From the NCBI RefSeq assembly GCF_022788655.1, contig NZ_CP084951.1, positions 744,001 to 808,000 on the forward strand: a DNA stretch of 64,000 nucleotides, in the 5' to 3' direction. The position numbers and the translations under genes are program-made. Of this stretch, positions 25,883 through 34,868 are shown in pieces. Within the stretch, counting starts at the first letter, position 1. Every line of letters begins with the position of its first letter. Below the pieces are notes generated by a model. It ran no database searches. It saw only the letters and a program-made list of their open reading frames with translations, and was not told where the DNA came from. The DNA comes from Sulfitobacter indolifex. Its GTDB lineage: Bacteria; Pseudomonadota; Alphaproteobacteria; Rhodobacterales; Rhodobacteraceae.

Positions 25883-27081
25883 ATCACGGCCCTTTCAATA
25901 AATCTTTCGGACCGCGTGATGCGCCCGTAGTCTAGTGGTGTGAGGTCCAGCGTGCGATATGCACCGTGGGTGATCAACTCCGCCGTGCCGCGCCCGATGG
26001 CGGGGGCTTGCTGCAACCCATGGCCGGAAAAGCCGTTCATGAAAACGAAGTTCTCAACCTTATCGTGCCGCCCGACGATTGCGTTTTGATCCACGGTGTT
26101 AAACGCGTAATGCCCGACCCATTCGTTGATCACTTTAACCCGTTCAAAGGCCGGGACGCGGGTGGCGATGATGGGCCAGACTTTCTCCTCCCAGATCGAA
26201 TGGTCAAAGGTGAAATCATCATAGGCTGCGTCGTAGTCATCGTCGGGCGGGCAGCCTGCCATATAATACTTGCCCTCTTGGCGCATGTGCACGCCGCTGG
26301 GGTCGATGGTCAGCGGCAGGTCCATCTCTAGCGGCTCGGCGGCGTCAAAGATGAAGGTGTAGCGTTTGCGCGGTACGACCGGCAGGGCGATGCCCGCCAT
26401 CTGCGCCGTCGCCGCCGCGCGGGGACCAGAGGCATTGACCACCGTGCCGCAAGAGACCGTTGCGCCGGATTTCAGTACCACCGCATCCACCGCGCTGCCT
26501 GCGGCGTTCAGCGTCATGCCCGTCACCTCATCATGGATAAAGGTCACGCCCCGACGCTTGGCCATGCGCTTGAACCAGTCAAACATGGTGCCGCCGTCGA
26601 AGTAGCCCTCGTTAACTGTGTTGTGATTGCCCGCGATCACGTCGTCGAGCATGTAAAACGGATAGCGCGCGGCGATCTCATCTTTGGTCATATGCTGGGT
26701 ATGCGCGCCCATGGAGGCCTGAATGCTCTGCGCCTCGCGCAGGGTCTGGGCAAACTCGGGCGTGTCAGCAAGGTAGAGGTAGCCGAAGCTTTGCAAAGCC
26801 AGTTCTGGCACCTCGGGATCGTCATGCATGAAATGGCGGAAGTTGCGAATGAACTCGGCCCCAAACTGCGAAATCTGGATGTTCACCGGCGCGCTGAATT
26901 GCTGGCGAATGCAGGAATTCGTATGGCTGGTCGAGGCGAATTCATAGGTGGGATCACGCTCTACCACCAGCACTTTGCCGTCAAAGCCCGGCGTGTTCGT
27001 TAGCCACCAAGCCAAGGCCGAGCCGTAGATGGCCCCGCCCACGATAACCACGTCATAAGACGCCTCAAGCGCGTTTTGCAT
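25879..27081 (-). CDS. FAD-dependent amino-acid/sarcosine oxidase-like oxidoreductase
   Basis: 400 residues, DAO family. N-terminal dinucleotide motif YDVVIVGGAIYGSALAWWLT and VLVVERDPTYEFASTSH; C-terminal NAIVGRHDKVENFVFMNGFS then GHGLQQAPAIGRGTAELI closes the FAD site. The start at 27081 is seven bases after GGGGAG; an ATG two codons upstream is too close, and a frame to 27312 includes unlikely basic sequence. First gene of the sugar-acid operon, coupled to the aldolase. Substrate not evident; an imino or hydroxy acid is possible. Confidence 0.85.
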   Translation of the reverse strand: MQNALEASYDVVIVGGAIYGSALAWWLTNTPGFDGKVLVVERDPTYEFASTSHTNSCIRQQFSAPVNIQISQFGAEFIRNFRHFMHDDPEVPELALQSFGYLYLADTPEFAQTLREAQSIQASMGAHTQHMTKDEIAARYPFYMLDDVIAGNHNTVNEGYFDGGTMFDWFKRMAKRRGVTFIHDEVTGMTLNAAGSAVDAVVLKSGATVSCGTVVNASGPRAAATAQMAGIALPVVPRKRYTFIFDAAEPLEMDLPLTIDPSGVHMRQEGKYYMAGCPPDDDYDAAYDDFTFDHSIWEEKVWPIIATRVPAFERVKVINEWVGHYAFNTVDQNAIVGRHDKVENFVFMNGFSGHGLQQAPAIGRGTAELITHGAYRTLDLTPLDYGRITRSERFIERAVI

Positions 27082-27226
27082 GCACATTCTCCCCTTGCGC
27101 ATTCCCCTCTGAATCGTGGGTAGCCTAAGCATCCACAGCCTGCAATCTCTGTGAACAGGACGGCAGATTTTCCTTTTTCCGCGATGGGTTGCGCGAATGC
27201 TCAACGATGGGGCAGGGTGGCGCAGA

Positions 27227-27250
27227 GAACGTCTGGTTGTAATGCGCCGT
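27227..27250 (+). promoter_or_regulatory. Candidate ECF promoter of the sigma factor gene
   Basis: GAAC (27227-27230), 17 bases, then CGT (27248-27250). Same AAC-N17-CGT spacing as the element before the fasciclin gene. ECF sigma factors commonly use an AAC -35 and a CGT -10 motif and control their own gene. It lies 84 bases before the TTG start. Confidence 0.55.
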
Positions 27251-27333
27251 TGACTTTTGTGGCGTCTGTCGCACCATGAGCGATGGGGCCGCGCCTGCGT
27301 CGCCAAAGACATGACCGCCCAAAGGAGTGGCCC

Positions 27334-27882
27334 TTGAACAGCGACCGTGAAGAGATTGAGCGTTTGATCGCGCAGGTAGCCTTGGGAGATCGCGCAGCCT
27401 TTGAGACACTCTACGATCGAGTGTCGGCGAAACTATTCGGGGTGTGCCTGCGTGTGTTGGAGACACGGGCCACAGCAGAGGACGCCATGCAGGATAGTTT
27501 CGTCAAGATTTGGAATAATTCCGACCGCTATCAGGCCAATGGTCTGTCGCCGATGACGTGGCTGATTACCATTGCGCGGAACACTGCAATCGACCGGTTG
27601 CGTGCGACCCGCAAGGGGCATCAGGATATCGACACACCAGGGCTGGAATTGGCCGCACCGGGGCCGAACCCCGAACAATCCGCTGTGGCCGCGTCAGAGG
27701 CCAAGCGCCTGACCGGCTGTCTGGATAGTCTAGAGGCTGACCGGGGCGCTGCGGTGCGCGGGGCCTATCTTGATGGCGACAGTTACGCGGACCTCGCCCA
27801 GCGGTTTAACGTACCGCTCAACACAATGCGCACTTGGCTGCGGCGCGGGCTGTTGAGCCTGCGGGAGTGTATGAGCGCATGA
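27334..27882 (+). CDS. ECF-type RNA polymerase sigma factor
   Basis: 182 residues. Region 2: ATAEDAMQDSFVKIWNNSDR and TWLITIARNTAIDRLRATR; region 4: YADLAQRFNVPLNTMRTWLR and RGLLSLRECM. It resembles the SigK/RpoE-like group paired with RskA anti-sigma factors. The start is TTG at 27334, seven bases after AAAGGAG; no suitable ATG gives that spacing. The stop overlaps the anti-sigma ATG by four bases. Likely activates its own operon and the fasciclin-msrB genes downstream. Confidence 0.9.
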   Translation: MNSDREEIERLIAQVALGDRAAFETLYDRVSAKLFGVCLRVLETRATAEDAMQDSFVKIWNNSDRYQANGLSPMTWLITIARNTAIDRLRATRKGHQDIDTPGLELAAPGPNPEQSAVAASEAKRLTGCLDSLEADRGAAVRGAYLDGDSYADLAQRFNVPLNTMRTWLRRGLLSLRECMSA

Positions 27883-28571
27883 GCGATACCCCCATCATCC
27901 CGCCCGAAGACGACGATCTGCTCGCTGCCGAAGTGGCATTAGGCCTGCTTGAGGGCGAAGACCGCGCGGCTGCACGCGCCCGCCTTTTGCAGGATCGCGC
28001 GTTTGCCCGCAGTGTGGCCGATTGGCAGGAGCGTTTCGTCGCGATGACCGATGATATCGCGCCCGTCGCCCCACCTGCAAAGGCGCGCAAGGCGTTGATG
28101 TCGCGGCTCTTCCCCACGCGCCGCGTGCCTTTGATGCAGCGCCTCTGGCTCTGGCAGGGTGTGTCGGTTGCGGCACTTGCCACCGTGGCCTTCCTCGCCC
28201 TGCCAATGCTGCGCGAAGCACCGACGGAACTGCCAGGCGATGTCTATGCCACCCGCATGGCGGCCGAGGACAGTGCGCTGGAAATGCTGGCTGTTATGGA
28301 CATGTCACGCGGCGACATCGCGTTGCGCCGGGTATCGGGTAATGCACCTGAGGGCCGCGTGCTGGAGCTTTGGGCCATTCTGCCCGACCGCGCGCCGATC
28401 TCTTTGGGCGTGTTGCCTGAGGGTGACGTGACCCGCGTGGCCTTGCCCGCCGATCTGGCTGCCGAGGCGGCACAGATCACGCTGGCCATCACCGACGAGC
28501 CACCGGGCGGCGCGCCGGATGGATCGCCCACTGGCGGCATCATGGCCCTCGGTGCCGTTGCCGAACTTTAA
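27879..28571 (+). CDS. RskA-type transmembrane anti-sigma factor
   Basis: 230 residues. Cytoplasmic N-terminal anti-sigma domain (LAAEVALGLLEGEDRAAARA and FARSVADWQERFVAM), one membrane helix QGVSVAALATVAFLALPML near residue 95, and a periplasmic RskA domain with RVLELWAILPDRAPISLGVL. No zinc HX3CX2C motif is seen, as in RskA proteins. Coupled to the sigma gene by an ATGA overlap. It would hold the sigma factor at the membrane until an envelope signal, probably oxidative, frees it. Terminator follows within 10 bases. Confidence 0.88.
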   Translation: MSDTPIIPPEDDDLLAAEVALGLLEGEDRAAARARLLQDRAFARSVADWQERFVAMTDDIAPVAPPAKARKALMSRLFPTRRVPLMQRLWLWQGVSVAALATVAFLALPMLREAPTELPGDVYATRMAAEDSALEMLAVMDMSRGDIALRRVSGNAPEGRVLELWAILPDRAPISLGVLPEGDVTRVALPADLAAEAAQITLAITDEPPGGAPDGSPTGGIMALGAVAEL

Positions 28572-28576
28572 AGGCC

Positions 28577-28607
28577 AAACGCCCACCCCAGATCAGGGTG
28601 GGCGTTT
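28577..28607 (+). terminator. Rho-independent terminator after the anti-sigma gene
   Basis: AAACGCCCACCC (28577-28588), 7-base loop, GGGTGGGCGTTT (28596-28607). Confidence 0.85.
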
Positions 28608-28665
28608 TACTTTGCTTCGCAAAAGCAGCGCCTTAAATTTTTTTCAGATTTCTTTGAACCTTTCT

Positions 28666-28690
28666 GAAACTCCTCTCCTTCTCGACCCGT
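28666..28690 (+). promoter_or_regulatory. Candidate ECF promoter of the fasciclin gene
   Basis: GAAAC (28666-28670), 17 bases, then CGT (28688-28690), matching the AAC-N17-CGT element before the sigma gene. It lies 50 bases before the fasciclin ATG and after a terminator, so the gene needs its own promoter. Confidence 0.5.
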
Positions 28691-28740
28691 GGGTTCTGCA
28701 TCGCCGCCCAAAACGGGGGGCATCTGAGGAGGAAACCCAA

Positions 28741-29295
28741 ATGATTAACTTCAAGACATTCGCCGCCGCCACGGCCACTGCCGCTCTGCTGGCCACCGGT
28801 GCCATCGCTGCCAACCCACAGGTCGGCGGTGCGGATATGTTCGAGAGCAAGAACATCGTCGAAAACGCTGTGAATTCTGCCGATCACACCACGCTGGTTG
28901 CCGCTGTGAAAGCCGCAGGTCTGGTGGATACGCTTGCCTCCGAAGGCCCCTTCACTGTCTTCGCCCCGGTTAATTCGGCCTTTGCCGCATTGCCCGCGGG
29001 CACTGTCGACACGCTGCTGAAGCCCGAAAACAAAGACATGCTGACCAAAGTGCTGACCGCCCATGTCGTCGCCGGCAAGTGGTCCGCCGCAGACATCGCC
29101 GCCAAGGCGCGCGCGTCGAAAGATGGGTTCTACCACTTCGAAGCCGTGTCGGGCGACGCGCTGTCGGCTCAGGTCAAAGGCAAAAACGTCTATATCCTTG
29201 ACGAGAACGGCAACGCCTCGCGCGTGACTATCGCAGATGTGAACCAGTCCAACGGGGTGATCCACGTTGTAAACAGCGTGTTGGTTCCCAAATAA
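28741..29295 (+). CDS. Secreted fasciclin (FAS1) domain protein
   Basis: 184 residues. Signal peptide with ATATAALLATGAIAA, then a single FAS1 domain: VENAVNSADHTTLVAAVKAA, SEGPFTVFAPVNSAFAALPA, LTKVLTAHVVAGKWS and NGVIHVVNSVLVPK are the H1 and H2 conserved boxes. Such proteins are exported and bind other envelope components. GAGGAGG precedes the ATG. The order sigma, anti-sigma, fasciclin is recurrent in alphaproteobacteria, which supports joint regulation. Confidence 0.92.
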   Translation: MINFKTFAAATATAALLATGAIAANPQVGGADMFESKNIVENAVNSADHTTLVAAVKAAGLVDTLASEGPFTVFAPVNSAFAALPAGTVDTLLKPENKDMLTKVLTAHVVAGKWSAADIAAKARASKDGFYHFEAVSGDALSAQVKGKNVYILDENGNASRVTIADVNQSNGVIHVVNSVLVPK

Positions 29296-29315
29296 TAGGC
29301 AACACACACTGTGAT

Positions 29316-29345
29316 GCCGGGCCAGCACCCCCATGTTGGCCCGGC
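29316..29345 (+). other. Perfect 9-bp stem-loop between the fasciclin and msrB genes
   Basis: GCCGGGCCA (29316-29324) pairs with TGGCCCGGC (29337-29345) around a 12-base loop. No T-run follows, so it is more likely an RNA-processing or stabilising hairpin, or a weak attenuator, than a full terminator. Confidence 0.6.
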
Positions 29346-29376
29346 GCAATCCCACCCCACCGCGAGGAGTAATACC

Positions 29377-29859
29377 ATGAACAGACGTCATTTTCTGACA
29401 TCGACCTTTTTGGGCGCCACCGCTTTTGGGCTGGGTGCGCGGGGGGCGCTCGCGGCCTATGTCTCCGGTGATTTCGAGATTAAGCGCACAGAGGCCGAAT
29501 GGCGCAAGATGCTAAGCGACACGGAATATGCCGTCATGCGCGAGGGCGACACGGAACGTGCTTTCACCAGCCCGCTTAACGATGAAGACCGCGCTGGCAC
29601 CTTCACCTGTAAAGGCTGTGATCAGCCGCTTTACGATGCGGCGACCAAATTCGAAAGTGGGACCGGCTGGCCGAGCTTCTATCAACCGCTCGACAACGCC
29701 GTCGAGACCATGCCCGACAACAGCCTGTTCTTCCGCCGAACCGAGGTCCATTGCGACCGTTGTGGTAGCCATCTGGGCCATGTGTTCGACGACGGGCCAG
29801 AGCCGACCGGCAAGCGGCATTGCATCAACGGTGTCTCGTTGAAATTTGTCGCAGCTTAA
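29377..29859 (+). CDS. msrB: Exported peptide-methionine (R)-S-oxide reductase
   Basis: 160 residues; reduces methionine-R-sulfoxide in proteins. Zinc pairs CKGC and CDRC, substrate motif FESGTGWPSFYQP, and the catalytic Cys in GKRHCINGVSLKF are all present. The N-terminus MNRRHFLTSTFLGATAFGLG looks like a Tat-type export signal (twin Arg then FLT), so the enzyme is probably periplasmic. GAGGAG precedes the ATG at 29377. It follows the fasciclin gene by 81 bases with a hairpin between, and belongs with the ECF sigma module as an envelope repair enzyme. Confidence 0.9.
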   Translation: MNRRHFLTSTFLGATAFGLGARGALAAYVSGDFEIKRTEAEWRKMLSDTEYAVMREGDTERAFTSPLNDEDRAGTFTCKGCDQPLYDAATKFESGTGWPSFYQPLDNAVETMPDNSLFFRRTEVHCDRCGSHLGHVFDDGPEPTGKRHCINGVSLKFVAA

Positions 29860-29883
29860 GAGCTAAGACCTAGACGACCCGAC

Positions 29884-29913
29884 CGCGCGCCGCTTCGGCG
29901 CGCGTTTTCGTTT
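29884..29913 (+). terminator. Rho-independent terminator after msrB
   Basis: Stem CGCGCGCCG (29884-29892), CTT loop, CGGCGCGCG (29896-29904), then TTTTCGTTTTT. Confidence 0.85.
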
Positions 29914-32337
29914 TTAAGTGCCGCGCGGTTTGGCGCGCAGGGTCGGGTCGGCCACTGTCGGGTCTTCGGGCCATGGATGCCGCGGATAGCGCCCGCGCAT
30001 ATCCTTGCGCACATCGGCATAGGAGCTCGCCCAAAAGCCCGGAATGTCCATCGTCACCTGCACCGGGCGCTGGGCGGGGGACAGCAGGGTGACTTGCAGC
30101 GGTTGCCCGCCCACCGTCGGATGCCGCGTAACGCCAAACATCTCTTGCAGACGCAGCGCGATGCCGGGCTGCTCGCCGCTGTAGTCAATCGCCACACGCC
30201 GCCCGAGCGGGGTTTCGAAATGCCCCGGCGCCGCGCGGTCAAGCTCTTGCTGCTGCTCCCACGTCAGCCGCGCCTTCAACGCCGGGGTTAGATCAAAGCC
30301 CTTCCAATCGCCCGTGCTGCGCACACCCGCGAGATGCGGCAGCAGCCAGTCTTCGCGCGTCGCCATCAGGTGATCGTCAGAAAAATTAGGAAAAGGAGCG
30401 GACATCAGACGGGCGCGGGCCAAGAACAGGTCAGCTGCTTTGCCGGGCTTCAGACCCAATTGCCGCACCCCGTCGAGCATCGCCACGGCCACCGCATCGG
30501 CAGGCGCGTCGGGCCACGTGCGGTCCTCCAGCACCAGCGCACCAAAAACCTCTTGCCGCCGGGTCAGCACGCGCCCCTCGCGGCGCGACCAGAGGCAAAC
30601 ATCTTGCCAGTGGATTTGCTCGGGGAAAGTCGCGCGCAACTCAGCGTCCGTGATCAGCGCCGCCTGCCGGATGCGCGCCTCACGCGGGTCGCCGTCGAGA
30701 TCCGTTGCCACCAGCAGACGTGCGCCCGCCATCGGATCGGTGTCCGGCAAAATCGCCCCTTTGCCCCCCGAGAGCACATAGCGCGGCGCGTCGCCCTTGC
30801 GGCGCAGGCCGACACGGTCCGGATAGGCCAAGGCGGCCAGCACGCCCAAACCGTCCGGCCCGTCGCCCTTCGTCATGCGGCCCAACCGCTTGGCCTCTGC
30901 CTTGATCCGCGCAAGCGTTGGGGCGTGAGGCACGGCGGCGGTGCGTTTTCCGGCCAGCGCGTCCATCCGCAGCGACAGGTCGACGGGCGCGCCGCGCATC
31001 GGATCACGCTCTGCCAAAAGCGCGGCCAGCAGCGGTGCGCGTGGCCCGCCGCGCGCGACCATATGCGCAAGACGGGGGTGCAGCGGCAGTTTGGCCAGCA
31101 CCCGCCCATGCGCGGTGATACGTCCGCTGTCGTCCAGCGCGCCCAGCATCTGCAAGACCGACTGCGCTTCGACCAAGCGACCCGCATGGGGCGGGGTGAC
31201 AAAGCTCAACTCTTCCGCCTGCGCGCCCCAGAGCGCCAGCTCCAGCGCAAAGCCGGTGAGGTCGCCCGCTTCGATCTCCGCCGGGGGGAAGGCGGCGAGG
31301 GCACCCTCTTCGCCGCGGGTCCAAAGCTTATAGGCCACGCCCGCATCAAGCCGCCCGGCGCGGCCTGCGCGTTGTGTCGCCTCGGCGCGGGTGACGCGCT
31401 CGGTCACCAACCGCGACATGCCCGAGGACGGGTCGAACAGCGCCCGGCGGGAACGGCCTGCGTCGACCACGATGCGGATACCTTCGATGGTCAGGGAGGT
31501 TTCGGCGATGGAGGTGGCCAGCACCACCTTGCGACCTGATTTTGCGGGAGCAATGGCCGCTTGCTGGGCTTTGAAATCCAGCGCGCCAAACAGCGGGGCC
31601 AAGGTGCAATCGCTCGGCAAGGTAGAACGCAACAGCCCCTCCACCCGCCTGATCTCGCCCTCACCGGGGAGGAAGACTAGCGCGGAGCCAGGAGCCTCGC
31701 TAAGTGCCTTGAGCGTGAGGTCGGCCACGGCGTTCTCCAGCCGCTGCTTGCCCACCGGCTTATCGAGCCAGCGCGGCTCCACATCGAAACTGCGCCCCTC
31801 AGAGGTCACGATGGGTGCGTCCATCAATTCAGCCACCGGCGCGGCATCGAGCGTGGCAGACATGGCGACGAGCAACAGATCGTCACGCAGCGCCCCCGCG
31901 ACTTCGAGGCAAAGCGCGAGGCCCAGATCGGCGTTCAGCGAGCGCTCGTGGAATTCGTCAAAGATCACCGCACCGATGCCGGGCAGGTCGGGGTTGTCCT
32001 GCAACATGCGGGTCAGGATGCCTTCGGTCACGACCTCAACGCGGGTGCTTTTCGACACGGCAGAGGCCCCGCGCACGCGAAAGCCAACGGTCTGTCCCGT
32101 CTCTTCGCCCAAGCTGTCGGCCATACGCGCAGCAGCGGCGCGGGCGGCGAGGCGGCGCGGCTCCAGCATCAGAATGCGGCCTTGGGTTAGCTCGGCGTCG
32201 AGCATCGCCAGCGGCACACGGGTGGTCTTGCCCGCGCCGGGGGGCGCTTGCAGCACCACCCGGCCGGTCTCGCGCAGGGCGGCGATCACATCAGGCAGGA
32301 CGGCGTCGATGGGCAGGGCGAAATCAGCGTTGGACAT
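29914..32337 (-). CDS. hrpB: ATP-dependent RNA helicase HrpB
   Basis: 807 residues, DEAH-box type. Walker A APPGAGKTTRVPLAML, the variant box DEFHERSLNADLG in place of DEAH, SATLDAAPVAELMDAP (motif III), then RVTRAEATQRAGRAGRLDAG (motif VI). The long C-terminal region with FWASSYADVRKDMRGRYPRH is the HrpB-specific domain. The start at 32337 begins MSNADFALPIDAVLPDVI; an upstream in-frame start at 32388 adds 17 residues without support. Role in bacteria is poorly defined; it is thought to act in RNA processing. Divergent from meaB. Confidence 0.93.
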   Translation of the reverse strand: MSNADFALPIDAVLPDVIAALRETGRVVLQAPPGAGKTTRVPLAMLDAELTQGRILMLEPRRLAARAAAARMADSLGEETGQTVGFRVRGASAVSKSTRVEVVTEGILTRMLQDNPDLPGIGAVIFDEFHERSLNADLGLALCLEVAGALRDDLLLVAMSATLDAAPVAELMDAPIVTSEGRSFDVEPRWLDKPVGKQRLENAVADLTLKALSEAPGSALVFLPGEGEIRRVEGLLRSTLPSDCTLAPLFGALDFKAQQAAIAPAKSGRKVVLATSIAETSLTIEGIRIVVDAGRSRRALFDPSSGMSRLVTERVTRAEATQRAGRAGRLDAGVAYKLWTRGEEGALAAFPPAEIEAGDLTGFALELALWGAQAEELSFVTPPHAGRLVEAQSVLQMLGALDDSGRITAHGRVLAKLPLHPRLAHMVARGGPRAPLLAALLAERDPMRGAPVDLSLRMDALAGKRTAAVPHAPTLARIKAEAKRLGRMTKGDGPDGLGVLAALAYPDRVGLRRKGDAPRYVLSGGKGAILPDTDPMAGARLLVATDLDGDPREARIRQAALITDAELRATFPEQIHWQDVCLWSRREGRVLTRRQEVFGALVLEDRTWPDAPADAVAVAMLDGVRQLGLKPGKAADLFLARARLMSAPFPNFSDDHLMATREDWLLPHLAGVRSTGDWKGFDLTPALKARLTWEQQQELDRAAPGHFETPLGRRVAIDYSGEQPGIALRLQEMFGVTRHPTVGGQPLQVTLLSPAQRPVQVTMDIPGFWASSYADVRKDMRGRYPRHPWPEDPTVADPTLRAKPRGT

Positions 32338-32417
32338 GGGGCGGTTATCGGGCAAAGCCGCCGCCGCGCCAAGGGTGGGGATGGACAATTCCGCGCCGCC
32401 CCCGCAAAAGTTAGCCC

Positions 32418-33392
32418 ATGAATATCGACGATCTGGCCAAGGGCATCATAGCAGGCGAGCGCCGCGCGTTGGCGCGGGCGATCACGCTGGTGGAATCGGG
32501 CCGTGCGGACCATCGCGCGGCGGCGGCGGAGCTGTTGGCGGCCTTGCCGACCGATAGGCAAGCGCTGCGCATCGGGTTGTCGGGCACGCCGGGGGTGGGC
32601 AAATCCACCTTCATCGAAAGCTTTGGCATGATGCTGACCGCGCAGGGCAAGCGCGTGGCGGTACTGGCAGTAGACCCCAGTTCGGCGCGCTCAGGTGGGT
32701 CGATCTTGGGCGATAAGACGCGGATGGACCGGCTCAGCCGTGAACCGCGCGCTTTCATCCGGCCCTCCCCCAGTCAGACGCATCTCGGCGGCGTGGCGCG
32801 CCGTTCACGCGAGGCGGTGCGGCTGTGCGAGGCGGCGGGGTTTGACGTGGTGCTGATCGAGACCGTGGGCGTGGGTCAATCTGAGACCGTGGTGGCCGAG
32901 ATGTCTGACGCCTTTGTGCTGCTGCTGGCGCCGGCGGGCGGGGATGAGTTGCAGGGCGTCAAACGCGGCATCATGGAGATTGCCGATCTGATTGTGATTA
33001 ACAAGGCAGATGGTGACCTGAAATCCACCGCGTCGCGCACGCGCGCGGATTACGCCGGGGCACTGCGTCTTCTGCGCAAACGCCCGCAGGATCCCGAAGG
33101 TTATCCCCGAGCGACGGCGGTGTCGGCGCTTGAGGAGCACGGGCTAGATGAGACTTGGACCGCGTTGCAGGAGCTGATCGACTGGCGGCGCGCAAATGGC
33201 TTTTGGGACCGAACACGCGCCGCGCAGGCGCGCTATTGGTTCGAGCAAGACGTGAAACAAAGGCTTTTGGCGCAGTTGGAAACACCGCAGGCGAAGGACG
33301 ATCTGAGCCGCCTCAGTGACGCGGTGGCCGAGGGCGCGCGCGATCCGGCAGAGGCGGCAGCCGAGTTCGTGAGCCGCCTGCGGGCCGATTAA
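32418..33392 (+). CDS. meaB: MeaB GTPase, methylmalonyl-CoA mutase chaperone
   Basis: 324 residues. P-loop [59 protein letters not shown] and NKADGD identify the MeaB/ArgK G3E GTPase that loads and protects adenosylcobalamin-dependent methylmalonyl-CoA mutase. The mutase gene is not in the window. The ATG at 32418 is 80 bases from the divergent hrpB start. The stop overlaps the convergent PACE gene by four bases. Confidence 0.93.
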   Translation: MNIDDLAKGIIAGERRALARAITLVESGRADHRAAAAELLAALPTDRQALRIGLSGTPGVGKSTFIESFGMMLTAQGKRVAVLAVDPSSARSGGSILGDKTRMDRLSREPRAFIRPSPSQTHLGGVARRSREAVRLCEAAGFDVVLIETVGVGQSETVVAEMSDAFVLLLAPAGGDELQGVKRGIMEIADLIVINKADGDLKSTASRTRADYAGALRLLRKRPQDPEGYPRATAVSALEEHGLDETWTALQELIDWRRANGFWDRTRAAQARYWFEQDVKQRLLAQLETPQAKDDLSRLSDAVAEGARDPAEAAAEFVSRLRAD

Positions 33393-33817
33393 GACTGCCT
33401 TGCAGGCTCGGGCACCGGGAAGATCACGTCGTAGATCCAGTTAAACGCGAAAGCGTAGATCAGGTAGAAGAGCGCGAAACTCACGTCGATCAAGAACGCC
33501 TCCATCAGCGAAATGCCCAGATACCACGCGATAAAGGGCATTAGGACGAAGAGCAGGCCGATCTCAAATGTCACGGCGTGAAGAACTCGGATCGGCACGG
33601 TCTTGCGCACCGTGCCGCGCAGACGGCGCAGCGCGTGGTCGAACCCAAGGTTGTAAAGGTAATTCCATCCCGTTGCGATGCTGGCGCTGACGACGGTGAC
33701 AACGCCAATCTCATGCAGAGGTTTGTCAAAAAGCCACGCGCCCATGGGCGTGACGATCAAAAGGGCGAGAATTTCAAAGCTGATGGCGTGGCGTATGCGG
33801 TCTGCGGTGCTGCGCAT
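33389..33817 (-). CDS. PACE-family efflux transporter
   Basis: 142 residues, four membrane helices in two related halves ([20 protein letters not shown] and [20 protein letters not shown]), each starting with an Arg-x-x-His-A pattern and containing FE. This is the bacterial transmembrane pair layout of the PACE family, some of which export chlorhexidine and other biocides or natural polyamines. Start at 33817 chosen because the family begins there; longer frames add a polar N-terminus. Physiological substrate unknown. Confidence 0.88.
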   Translation of the reverse strand: MRSTADRIRHAISFEILALLIVTPMGAWLFDKPLHEIGVVTVVSASIATGWNYLYNLGFDHALRRLRGTVRKTVPIRVLHAVTFEIGLLFVLMPFIAWYLGISLMEAFLIDVSFALFYLIYAFAFNWIYDVIFPVPEPARQS

Positions 33818-33923
33818 GGGGCGGTCCCGGTATTGGTCGGGTCGTCCCGAGTGGTTGCCCAAATGGGGGAGGTCGTCCTCGCTTGGCCCCAATATGGCGA
33901 TTGGCGCGCAGGGTGCAAGAGGG

Positions 33924-34868
33924 TCAGCGGCCCGCCTTGGGATGGGCGTTGTTATAGACTTCCATCAGCCGCGCAGTATCAACGGCGGTGTAAGCCTGCG
34001 TGGTCGACAGGGACGCATGCCCCAAAAGCTCTTGGATCGCCCGCAGATCGCCGCCCGCATCCAGCAGGTGCGTGGCAAAGCTGTGACGCATGGCATGGGG
34101 TGTGGCGGTGGCTGGAAGGCCCAGTTGCATCCGCGCATCGGCCATTACTTGCGCCACCGCCCGCGCGCCCAAGGCACCGCCGCGAATAGCCCGGAACAGC
34201 GGGGCGTGCGGCTCTTGCGGGTGGGGACAGACGGCGAGGTAGTCTTCGACGGCGGCGCGGGCGGCAGGCAGCACTGGTACGACCCGTTCTTTGCCGCCTT
34301 TGCCAAGAATACGTAGGCTGCTCGGCAAAGGCGCATCGCCGCCCTTGAGTGCGAGCGCCTCGGAAATCCGCAGCCCGCAGCCCCAAAGCATCGTCAGCAC
34401 CGCCACATCCCGTGCCGCCACCCATGGGGCGCGGGCTTGGGTCTCCACACAGTCGATTAACGCGCGGGCGGCGTCTTCGGCCAAAGGGCGGGGGAGTTTC
34501 TTTTGAAACTTGGGCGAGCGGGTAAGAAGCACGGCGGTGGGCTCGAACCCCTCACGCTCGGCCAGCCAGCGGTAGAAGGCTTTCACCGCTGACAGCTTGC
34601 GCGCAACCGACCTGGACCCGACCCCGCCACTGCGCATGCGGGCCATCCAGGCCCGCATGTCGCTGATGGTGATTTTGGCCAAAGCGCCAAGGCCTTGGGT
34701 ATCGCCCTTATGCAAGGTCATGAAGGCGAGGAACTCGGTCACATCGCCCCGATAGGCGGTGACGGTATTTTCTGCCGCGCCCTTCAACGCGCTTTGATGC
34801 GTCAGCCACGTTTGCAGCGCATCCCGCGCGGCGGGGCTGATCAGCAGCGGATTTGCCTCGGCGCTCAA
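33924..34868 (-). CDS. xerC: Site-specific tyrosine recombinase XerC
   Basis: 314 residues. N-terminal SAM-like core-binding domain (NTVTAYRGDVTEFLAFM) and catalytic domain with Arg in GCGLRISEALAL, HAMRHSFATHLLDAGGD, LGHASLSTTQAY with the nucleophilic Tyr. Resolves chromosome dimers with XerD at dif. The start is TTG at 34868, overlapping the DUF484 stop (TTGA), which gives a coupled pair; the same DUF484-xerC order is widespread in proteobacteria. No dif-like site was recognised in the window. Confidence 0.93.
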   Translation of the reverse strand: MSAEANPLLISPAARDALQTWLTHQSALKGAAENTVTAYRGDVTEFLAFMTLHKGDTQGLGALAKITISDMRAWMARMRSGGVGSRSVARKLSAVKAFYRWLAEREGFEPTAVLLTRSPKFQKKLPRPLAEDAARALIDCVETQARAPWVAARDVAVLTMLWGCGLRISEALALKGGDAPLPSSLRILGKGGKERVVPVLPAARAAVEDYLAVCPHPQEPHAPLFRAIRGGALGARAVAQVMADARMQLGLPATATPHAMRHSFATHLLDAGGDLRAIQELLGHASLSTTQAYTAVDTARLMEVYNNAHPKAGR

